In this document: positions 1-5,614 of the stretch, piece by piece | How positions within the stretch are numbered: the first letter of the stretch is position 1 | Layout of the letters: each line of letters starts with the position of its first letter | Source of the DNA: Deltaproteobacteria bacterium | Lineage (GTDB): Bacteria; Bdellovibrionota_C; UBA2361; SZUA-149; JADYYL01 | Length of the DNA stretch: 5,614 nucleotides | Assembly: GCA_020853655.1 (NCBI GenBank) | Contig: JADYYL010000451.1 | Span: 1-5,614, forward strand | Reading direction: 5' to 3' | Made by a program: the position numbers and the translations under genes | The notes under the pieces: generated by a model | Told to the model about the DNA's origin: nothing | What the model saw: only the letters and a program-made list of their open reading frames with translations | Databases searched by the model: none

Positions 1-1555
1 CAAGTCGAGACGATGCGCAGAGACGGAGCGCCTCTGCGATGAACGCCTCTGGAGTCGAAGCCGCGGTCATCCCAGCAACGTGCCCCTCACCAGGGATGCC
101 ACGACGGTAAATCGCTGGCGCGCTCCTTGAAAAACGCGTGGAGCGCTCGTCTCCAATAGAAATCACTTTGGTCCCCATTCGCGCGCAGGTCTCGAGCGCC
201 TCGGCATACGACGTGAAGGGGAGATCTTCGCAAACGATGCTCTTCCCCTCGGTGAGATGCCGCTCAAGCAGCGAATGTAGGCGAGCGCCCGCCTCGATCT
301 GGCGTATCCCGGAGGGACAATGGCGCAAGTCGAGTTCGATCTCGCAAAGCTCTGCGGTACGCGGTAGCGCGTGGAATCCGAGCAGCGATGCGATCCGCTC
401 GGCAATGAATCCGTCGGCAAATCCGTCCGGCGGATGCACAAATACTGCGATAGGGCGTTCATCGCCTCCAAAAGGCATACCGAACGCGTAACGTGCCGCG
501 CATTCAATCGCCGGATGAATCGTCAATTTTTCCGATCGAACGCTAGCGGCGAGCTCGAGACATTCAAGTACAATGTGGAGCCGAAGAATCTCGGGATCGA
601 AGAGTGGGTTCTGCTTGCCGTAGATAGACACAAGTCGCGCGGATTCATCGGAGTGTCCCCAGAGATCGAGCGAGACGACGAAACGTGAGACTTCCCGCAG
701 GGGATCGCCAACAGAAGCTCCCTGCACCCCGCGTCGATCGGGGAAGATAAATAATTGGTCCGCCCCTCCCAAAAATCTCCCAACGATCGTATTCTTCGGA
801 AGCGTGAGAGCGGGAAGAGTAAGGAGTCCTGAGAGCGCGCGTGTGCGAAAGCGATCTGTCAGTGCAGACAATGCTCCTGACGCGAAGCGTTCCAGCTCGT
901 CGAGCACGCTCGAATCATGTCCTCGCGCTCTCACCCACTCGAGCAGCACTCGGAGTTCCGCGCGAGACGATTCAAGTGTCCAACGAACGGAGGCTCTCCG
1001 TTTCGTAAGCATTGGTGTCTGATGCAGTTCTCTGAGCCGCCGCGCGATACGTGGAATGAGCGAATGAGCGAGTTCCGCATCTTCCCGGCAGACCGTGCCC
1101 AAGGTTCTCGCATGGAAGACCCGATGGAGTGAAAGACAGATCGTTTGCGCTCCTCGCAAACTCCGGTTGAGCTTACTGGTGTCACCGATAGGCTCGTCAT
1201 GGAGCGGAACCGGCACCCCGTGAGCGACCGAGAAAACGCGTATGCCCTCATACATCTCGGGGGTCAGAGTCTGGGCAAGGGCGAGTTCCTCGACGGCATC
1301 CTCAATTCGCTGAAGCAGAGGAGCTTTCCTGGCGCCTGCGAACTCTTCGTGCGAGAACTTCCATGTTCGCTCTCGGCCGAGGACGTAGAGGGAGTCGTCC
1401 TGGGTGACAGTGCGCTCAAAGGCGAAGTCGAGTGGATAGGAGCGAGGGTCAGTGAAAAACGTGTGCAGGTCTGACGGCTGGCCACGGCGCTCCGCAGGTG
1501 CGTGACGCGCCTTCGTTTTTGTCAGCAAACTTCGAACGGTGTTCGTCGCGGCCAT
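1..1555 (-). CDS. Divergent APH-like/AAA kinase-like fusion protein, probable double pseudokinase (3' end cut by window edge)
   Basis: The frame is open without a stop from ATG at 1555-1553 to the left edge, giving 518 residues. This is the first standard start after an in-frame TAA at 1618-1616; no clear Shine-Dalgarno precedes it. Residues about 40-345 resemble the aminoglycoside-phosphotransferase-like half of the COG2187/COG0645 fusions: a strand pair with W65-K66 where the ATP lysine sits, a helix ending LTPEMYEGI (97-105), IARRLRELH, and a C-lobe DLWGHSDESARLV (297-309). Residues about 366-518 resemble the P-loop kinase half, with EGKSIVCED (436-444) as a core strand. The key catalytic residues appear lost. 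The HGDLHxxN loop aligns with PALTLPKN (248-255), keeping only the Asn, and Walker A aligns with PPDGFADGF (375-383), with Asp in place of Lys. Family members end near this length, so probably only a few codons are missing. The reading frame is clear; the family assignment is from remembered consensus and is moderate. Substrate and function are unknown. Confidence 0.85.
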   Translation of the reverse strand, partial: MAATNTVRSLLTKTKARHAPAERRGQPSDLHTFFTDPRSYPLDFAFERTVTQDDSLYVLGRERTWKFSHEEFAGARKAPLLQRIEDAVEELALAQTLTPEMYEGIRVFSVAHGVPVPLHDEPIGDTSKLNRSLRGAQTICLSLHRVFHARTLGTVCREDAELAHSLIPRIARRLRELHQTPMLTKRRASVRWTLESSRAELRVLLEWVRARGHDSSVLDELERFASGALSALTDRFRTRALSGLLTLPALTLPKNTIVGRFLGGADQLFIFPDRRGVQGASVGDPLREVSRFVVSLDLWGHSDESARLVSIYGKQNPLFDPEILRLHIVLECLELAASVRSEKLTIHPAIECAARYAFGMPFGGDERPIAVFVHPPDGFADGFIAERIASLLGFHALPRTAELCEIELDLRHCPSGIRQIEAGARLHSLLERHLTEGKSIVCEDLPFTSYAEALETCARMGTKVISIGDERSTRFSRSAPAIYRRGIPGEGHVAGMTAASTPEAFIAEALRLCASSRL

Positions 1556-1566
1556 GGTTTGGATCA

Positions 1567-1586
1567 GGTACTTTTGCGAGAGTACC
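1567..1586. promoter_or_regulatory. Inverted repeat, possible operator overlapping the -35 region
   Basis: GGTACT (1567-1572) and AGTACC (1581-1586) are perfect 6-base inverted arms separated by 8 bases. The dyad covers the candidate -35 of the SNF2 promoter and lies 11 bases upstream of the divergent gene's ATG, in that gene's leader. A bound repressor here could affect both units. As RNA it could instead form a small hairpin close to the start codon of the minus-strand gene. A 6-bp dyad can occur by chance, so confidence is modest. Confidence 0.35.
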
Positions 1587-1600
1587 AGCCCGGCTATAAT
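1574..1600 (+). promoter_or_regulatory. Candidate sigma70-type promoter for the SNF2-SWIM operon
   Basis: A perfect TATAAT lies at 1595-1600. The best -35 match is TTGCGA at 1574-1579, four of six consensus bases, but the spacer is only 15 bp. With a 17-bp spacer the -35 hexamer would be TTTTGC, which is weaker. Transcription would start near 1607, leaving a leader of about 40 bases before the TTG start. It sits in the AT-rich gap between divergent genes, where a promoter is expected. No experimental support. Confidence 0.55.
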
Positions 1601-1624
1601 GCGGCACTTAAAAATTTACTTTAA
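1596..1624 (-). promoter_or_regulatory. Weak candidate promoter for the divergent kinase-like gene
   Basis: On the minus strand, CATTAT (plus positions 1601-1596) matches four of six -10 bases. TTAAAG (plus 1624-1619) matches three of six -35 bases, with a 17-bp spacer. It would face the opposite way to the SNF2 promoter and share its -10 bases, so the two would compete for polymerase. The match is poor and rests mainly on location. Confidence 0.22.
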
Positions 1625-1648
1625 CCGACAAGAAATCGGACGGTTCTG

Positions 1649-4600
1649 TTGCGAACGGTGCATGCAGTTTGGGATCTCAGCGGAACACTCGCTCTTTGGG
1701 GCGAACGCACACGCGTGGGCGAAGGGTCGAAGAGCGAAGGGACATCTTCGTTTGAGGCGATATCGAGCGACGAGCTTCGAGAGCTTCTCAACGTTCTCGA
1801 GCTCGAAGGAGGAGAGGAATCGAACTCCTACCTCTTCCTCCCTGCCCTCGAAGGAAATATTGTCCCGTCCTCTTTGGGCCGTTTCCACGGAGACGATGTG
1901 GAGAGCTCACGGCCGCTCCCGCTGGTCCACCAACAAGTTCCGGCGATCGCGCTCTCGCCATTGGATACGATCTCGCTCCTCAGCTCGCTGCCACAAGAGT
2001 TGCCGCAAGGCTGGCGCTATAGCGACTCACTGCTTTACTGGCTCGAGGGAACAAAATTTCTTCTCGAACTCCTTGCGCACGGGCGCTTCGTTCCCGTCAT
2101 TCAGCGGAACGTGGAGACCTTCCGAAGCCGTTGGAGACTCGCGCTGACCGGCAAAGAATATCCGGTTCGATTTGCCACCTTGGTTGACGCGGCTCCCCTT
2201 GGATCATACGCGTCCGCATCGAATGTCCGGGCGGACGCAGATAGCTACGCGGCCCTCGAATCGTTCCTTCAGGAGTGCGGCGACGCTCTTATCCGGCACT
2301 TTCTGAGACGTAGCGAACTGGCACAACAGACAGAAAGCACCGCGTATTCAGCTAAAATTCGGGCGGGGTCAGCATTCCTTCGATCATTGACCGTCGATAG
2401 CCCGATTGTCCACGGGCCGGTGGCAGAGGTCGTCAAGCTCGAAACACGTCTGCAACAGTGGGCTGCTCCGGTACTCGGGAAGCGGAAGAGAAGCGAACTG
2501 CGAGTAAGCTTCAAAGTCATCGAACCGGAGCGACGTGATCAAACGATTCGCTGGAAGGTCGACTTCCTCTTGCATACGGAGGCCGACCCTCGACATACGG
2601 TCACCGCCGCCGAGATCTATGGCGGGCAACTTGGGTTTCTCAGGCACGCGGACATCACGATCGGAGAGGTCGAGGAAGTACTTCTGGAAGAGCTTGGTCG
2701 CGCTGCTCAGATCTTCCCGCTTCTGAAGAAATCGCTCAGGGAGTTCTGCCCGACTTCGCTCGAACTCTCGACGACGGAAGTGTATCAACTGCTACGAGAA
2801 GAATCGTCACTACTCGAAGAAGCTGGAATCAAAGTCATCGTACCAGACTGGTGGCACACGGCTGCCTCGCGACTTGGGCTGCGCCTTCGGATGCACGGCG
2901 GCGACGGTCAGAGCCGGCTTCCTGCCGGCCTAGGCATGAATACGCTGGTTGAATATTCGTGGCAGATCTCGATTGGAGAGAAAACGTTGACCAGCGAGGA
3001 GTTCAACGACCTCCTGCGCTCGCCGGAACCCCTCGCATTCATCGACGGTCGTTGGGTGGAACTTTCCCCACAACGGCTCGAGCGCACTCGAGACTTTCTC
3101 CAACGCCACCAACCCGGCGAGTCCTTGCCTCTCGGACAGCTGCTGCGACTGAGCGCTGGCCTGCAGGAAGAGGAAGATTTGCTCCCCATCGTTGGGAGCG
3201 ATGCTTCCGGATGGCTCTCGGAGCTGCTCGAACGTGAAAAGCCTTTCGACTCGCTGGTTCAGCAGCCCGACGACTTCAAGGGCGAGCTCCGCCGGTATCA
3301 GTTGGAAGGACTCTCGTGGCTCGTTTTCCTCTCCAACGTCGGACTCGGCGGTTGCCTCGCGGACGACATGGGGCTGGGGAAGACCATTCAGCTTCTGGCC
3401 CTCCTGCTCCTCGAGCGCCAGAACCGGGCGGCGGACGCTCCACCCGTGCGACCCACACTCCTCGTTGTCCCGATGTCGATTCTCGGGACCTGGATGGTGG
3501 AGGCGCGGCGCTTCTCACCAACCTTGAGAGCCAACGTCCATCACGGTCCCTTCCGCCTCACGGGAAGCGCGTTCACGAAGATGGTGAGCGAGAGCGATCT
3601 GGTTCTCACGACGTACAGCATCGTACATCGCGACGAAGAAGCGATGTCCAATATCTCATGGGGACGAATCGCGCTCGACGAAGCGCAGAACATCAAGAAC
3701 CTGAATACGAAGCAGACTCGCGCCGTTCGACGAGTCACCTTCCGCCAGCTCTCTGACATTTTGCCCGGTGGGCAGTGTCAGCGGGTCGCGCTGACAGGAA
3801 CCCCGCTCGAGAATCATCTAGAGGAACTCTGGTCGATCTTCGACTTTCTCAATCCGGGATATCTGGGAGAGCTCCCGGAGTTTCGTCGACGTTTCACCGT
3901 CCCGATCGAGAAGTATCGAGATGAGCAATCATCGAAGCTGCTTGCGCACCTTATCCGTCCCCTCCTTCTGCGCCGGGTAAAATCCGACCCGAAGGTCATC
4001 TCCGATCTTCCGGAAAAGATGGAGATGGACGAGCTTATATCGCTGACACCAGAGCAGGCGGCGCTGTATCAGAAGTCGCTCGACGAGATGCTCAATCAGG
4101 TCGACTCCGCCACAGGCATGCACCGCAAGGGGCTGGTGCTTGCGACGATCACCAGGCTCAAGCAGATCTGCAACCATCCCGCGCTGTTCGCCCACGAAGA
4201 GAAGCTGGCTCAAGGAGACCTCCGCTCGGGCAAACTCCGGCGACTCGAAGAGTTGTTGGATGTGATCCTCGACGAGGGCGACAAGGTGTTGATCTTCTCG
4301 CAGTTCGCACAGCTCGGCTCACTCCTGAAACCGTATCTCGAAGAACGCTTTCGACGAGAAGTGCTTTTCCTCCACGGAGGACTCTCCCGCGGCGCTCGCG
4401 AGAAAGTCGTCGACCGTTTTCAGATGAAGGACGGTCCATCCATCTTCCTGCTGTCGCTGAAGGTCGGCGGTTACGGACTGAACTTAACTGAAGCCAATCA
4501 GGTCATTCACTTCGATCAATGGTGGAATCCTGCGGTTCAGGATCAAGCAACGGATCGCGCCTATCGGATAGGCCAGAAGCGCAATGTTCAGGTTCGTCGG

Positions 4601-4795
4601 TTTCTTTGCTCCGGCACTCTCGAGGAGCGGATCGCCGAGTTGTTGAATAGGAAGCGATCCTTGTCTCGAGAGATCGTTGGGACGACTCGAAACTTGCTCA
4701 CCGAAATGTCAACGGACGAGCTTCGTGAACTCTTGCAGCTCAGTGCGGACTCGAGCCAGTTTTTGGCACCGGAACAAGAGGAGGAGATGGAATGA
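1649..4795 (+). CDS. SNF2-family DNA-dependent ATPase/helicase with SNF2-associated (DUF3670-like) domain
   Basis: This is a 1048-residue cytoplasmic Swi2/Snf2 superfamily-2 ATPase; such proteins use ATP to translocate on double-stranded DNA and displace or remodel bound proteins. Residues 1-360 are the family's poorly conserved N-terminal region. Residues about 365-485 match the bacterial SNF2-associated domain (PF12419 type: VIVPDWW at 396-402, then GLG and WVEL near 470). The first RecA lobe has Q551 (Q motif), DDMGLGKT (572-579, Walker A Lys578), VVP (606-608), TTY (654-656), DEAQ (677-680, Walker B) and LTGTPLEN (715-722). The second lobe has IFSQF (882-886), HGG (909-911), SLKVGGYGLNL (from 936), WWNP (958-961) and QATDRAYRIGQ (966-976), with arginine fingers about 970 and 973. 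All catalytic residues are present, so it should be active. The C-terminus ends in the usual LTEMSTDELRELL-type tail. The start is TTG at 1649; GTG at 1658 is an alternative, and neither has a clear Shine-Dalgarno. An in-frame TAA at 1622 excludes a longer form. It overlaps the SWIM gene by 4 bases. Confidence 0.96.
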   Translation: MRTVHAVWDLSGTLALWGERTRVGEGSKSEGTSSFEAISSDELRELLNVLELEGGEESNSYLFLPALEGNIVPSSLGRFHGDDVESSRPLPLVHQQVPAIALSPLDTISLLSSLPQELPQGWRYSDSLLYWLEGTKFLLELLAHGRFVPVIQRNVETFRSRWRLALTGKEYPVRFATLVDAAPLGSYASASNVRADADSYAALESFLQECGDALIRHFLRRSELAQQTESTAYSAKIRAGSAFLRSLTVDSPIVHGPVAEVVKLETRLQQWAAPVLGKRKRSELRVSFKVIEPERRDQTIRWKVDFLLHTEADPRHTVTAAEIYGGQLGFLRHADITIGEVEEVLLEELGRAAQIFPLLKKSLREFCPTSLELSTTEVYQLLREESSLLEEAGIKVIVPDWWHTAASRLGLRLRMHGGDGQSRLPAGLGMNTLVEYSWQISIGEKTLTSEEFNDLLRSPEPLAFIDGRWVELSPQRLERTRDFLQRHQPGESLPLGQLLRLSAGLQEEEDLLPIVGSDASGWLSELLEREKPFDSLVQQPDDFKGELRRYQLEGLSWLVFLSNVGLGGCLADDMGLGKTIQLLALLLLERQNRAADAPPVRPTLLVVPMSILGTWMVEARRFSPTLRANVHHGPFRLTGSAFTKMVSESDLVLTTYSIVHRDEEAMSNISWGRIALDEAQNIKNLNTKQTRAVRRVTFRQLSDILPGGQCQRVALTGTPLENHLEELWSIFDFLNPGYLGELPEFRRRFTVPIEKYRDEQSSKLLAHLIRPLLLRRVKSDPKVISDLPEKMEMDELISLTPEQAALYQKSLDEMLNQVDSATGMHRKGLVLATITRLKQICNHPALFAHEEKLAQGDLRSGKLRRLEELLDVILDEGDKVLIFSQFAQLGSLLKPYLEERFRREVLFLHGGLSRGAREKVVDRFQMKDGPSIFLLSLKVGGYGLNLTEANQVIHFDQWWNPAVQDQATDRAYRIGQKRNVQVRRFLCSGTLEERIAELLNRKRSLSREIVGTTRNLLTEMSTDELRELLQLSADSSQFLAPEQEEEME
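4779..4784 (+). promoter_or_regulatory. Strong Shine-Dalgarno for the SWIM gene, inside the SNF2 coding end
   Basis: AGGAGG sits 7 bases before the ATG at 4792, within the codons for the glutamate-rich SNF2 C-terminus. It fixes the SWIM start and, together with the ATGA overlap, points to independent or coupled initiation at a good rate. Neither of the other two genes has a comparable site, so the downstream partner may be translated better per transcript than the ATPase. Confidence 0.8.
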
Positions 4796-5589
4796 GGGGG
4801 CGAACGATATCCAGCCTGTGGTGGAAGGACGCGATGGAGCGTTTGATACCTCCTGCCGTCGACGAGGCCGAGCCGAAACCAGCGGAGAAGCGACGGAGAA
4901 GGGTCGTCGAGTTCGCTCTTCACCCCGGGTTCGTCACGGGCCGTGTTCAGGATGGTGCCGGGAAAAGCTTTCGCGTTGAAATCGGCTTTACCGTGATTTC
5001 CGAAGAGGCGTGGAGAGAGATTCTTCAGAGCTTCTTTAAGGAGAGTCTGTTCCTCGCCTCGTTTCTCGCGGGTGCGGTTCCACGGGACGTTGCCGCGATC
5101 TTCGAGGCCCACCATCTCCCCCTATTCCCGCGCAGCGCCGCGGAGATCAGCCTTCGATGTGACTGCTCCCCGAAGGCTCTCCCCTGCATCCACCAGTCCA
5201 TGGTGTGGGGCAAAGTGCTTGAACGGATGGGTGAGGACCCCTTTGCCATCTTTCTCCTTCGCGGACATCCGCGAGATGAACTGCTCTCCGCGCTGAGACA
5301 GATGCGTTCCGAGGAGCTGTCGAAGATGTTGTCTGACGAGGCGTTGCCTGCAACCGTCGAAAGCGACCACGCACGAACCGCGGCTTTGACAGAATACTAT
5401 CTTGCCAAGCCGACGCTGAAGGAGCTTTCCTATCACATTCGAGCAGACGATCTTCCGGCGGCGTTACTGCGGTGGCTTGAGCCGATGCCTGTGGGCGACG
5501 CGGCTGACAATTTAGATTTCCTACTCGAAGATGCTTACGGCCACGTTGCTCGGCGGGCGCAGATTTTTGGACTAGGGATGAAAAAGTAG
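4792..5589 (+). CDS. SWIM zinc-finger protein, partner of the SNF2 ATPase
   Basis: This is a 265-residue soluble protein with no signal peptide or membrane segment. A SWIM zinc finger is explicit: C123-x-C125-x6-C132-x-H134, matching the family pattern CxC-x(n)-CxH. SWIM fingers bind zinc and are thought to contact DNA or protein. The short N-terminus with a Trp-Trp pair (10-11) is typical of bacterial SWIM proteins encoded beside SNF2 ATPases. A basic patch KRRRR (33-37) leads into a small beta-rich segment (about 38-62) resembling the region these proteins carry before the finger. EDPF (148-151) follows the finger, as usual in the family. The last 100 or so residues have no domain I recognise and look helical and acidic to neutral. 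The ATG overlaps the SNF2 TGA as ATGA, and a strong AGGAGG lies 7 bases upstream, so translation is probably coupled. By context it most likely acts with the SNF2 enzyme, perhaps in targeting it. That role is inference. Confidence 0.93.
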   Translation: MRGRTISSLWWKDAMERLIPPAVDEAEPKPAEKRRRRVVEFALHPGFVTGRVQDGAGKSFRVEIGFTVISEEAWREILQSFFKESLFLASFLAGAVPRDVAAIFEAHHLPLFPRSAAEISLRCDCSPKALPCIHQSMVWGKVLERMGEDPFAIFLLRGHPRDELLSALRQMRSEELSKMLSDEALPATVESDHARTAALTEYYLAKPTLKELSYHIRADDLPAALLRWLEPMPVGDAADNLDFLLEDAYGHVARRAQIFGLGMKK

Positions 5590-5614
5590 ATTGGATTATA
5601 CCTTCTCCCCATCA

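Noticed and set aside
138..1474. Several short plus-strand open frames of about 70-117 codons
   Set aside because: All are antisense to the continuous 518-codon minus-strand frame, and their products are rich in Arg and Ser without family resemblance.
1539..2147. A 202-codon plus-strand open frame overlapping the intergenic gap and the SNF2 start
   Set aside because: It lies out of frame within the SNF2 gene, its product is low-complexity and rich in Arg and Ser with no recognisable motif, and it starts inside the divergent gene. It is a shadow of GC-rich coding DNA.
1769..4735. The same DELRELL heptapeptide at both ends of the SNF2 protein (residues 41-47 and 1023-1029), sharing 11 identical bases
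   Set aside because: The C-terminal copy is part of the usual SNF2 tail and the N-terminal one fits a common leucine-rich helix of the family. The shared stretch is too short to call a repeat or recombination site.
4588..5115. A 175-codon minus-strand open frame across the SNF2/SWIM junction
   Set aside because: It is antisense to two well-supported genes with family motifs, has no recognisable motif of its own and no convincing start signal.
1649..5589. A phage-defence system such as DISARM, which contains a SNF2-type helicase
   Set aside because: No methyltransferase, phospholipase D-like protein, DUF1998 gene or nuclease is visible, and the SNF2 subtype with a SWIM partner is the common bacterial pair rather than the DISARM type. 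Genes beyond the window could change this.
5590..5614. TATAAT on the minus strand (plus 5600-5595) just after the SWIM stop
   Set aside because: Only 25 bases are available, there is no visible -35, and it would drive antisense transcription into the SWIM gene. A chance match is more likely.

Overview
The window holds three protein genes, which fill almost all of it. A divergent gene on the minus strand runs from position 1555 leftwards and leaves the window at its left edge. Two overlapping genes on the plus strand (1649-4795 and 4792-5589) encode a SNF2-family ATPase and a small SWIM zinc-finger protein. A 93-bp AT-rich gap (1556-1648) separates the two transcription units and carries the only promoter-like sequences seen. 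I saw no rRNA, tRNA, CRISPR array, insertion sequence or phage gene.

Organism: bacterial. The DNA is moderately GC-rich, with frequent CTC, TCG, CGA and GAG codons. There is a perfect sigma70-type TATAAT box and a strong AGGAGG ribosome site. SNF2 ATPases with the bacterial SNF2-associated domain, paired with a SWIM protein, occur in several bacterial phyla, so I cannot name the taxon with confidence. Base and codon use look alike across all three genes, so there is no visible sign of recent transfer.

Region 1-1555 (minus): one reading frame stays open for 518 codons with no stop. It is easy to miss because its stop codon lies outside the window. The layout matches, from memory, the two-domain family in which an aminoglycoside-phosphotransferase-like kinase is fused to an AAA/P-loop kinase domain (COG2187 plus COG0645). 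Both nucleotide-handling motifs appear destroyed: the HGDLHxxN catalytic loop reads PALTLPKN and the Walker A loop reads PPDGFADGF. The product therefore looks like a double pseudokinase. This is the most unusual thing in the window.

Region 1556-1648: a TATAAT promoter points at the SNF2 gene. A 6-bp-arm inverted repeat overlaps its -35 element, and a weak opposing promoter shares the same -10 bases. This suggests shared control of the two divergent units, but that is inference.

Region 1649-5589 (plus): the SNF2 and SWIM genes share an ATGA stop/start overlap and are almost certainly co-transcribed and translationally coupled. The likely picture is a DNA-translocating ATPase working with a zinc-binding partner that contacts nucleic acid or protein. 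The actual cellular process (repair, transcription or nucleoprotein remodelling) is not known from sequence. Whether the pseudokinase belongs to the same pathway is an open hypothesis.
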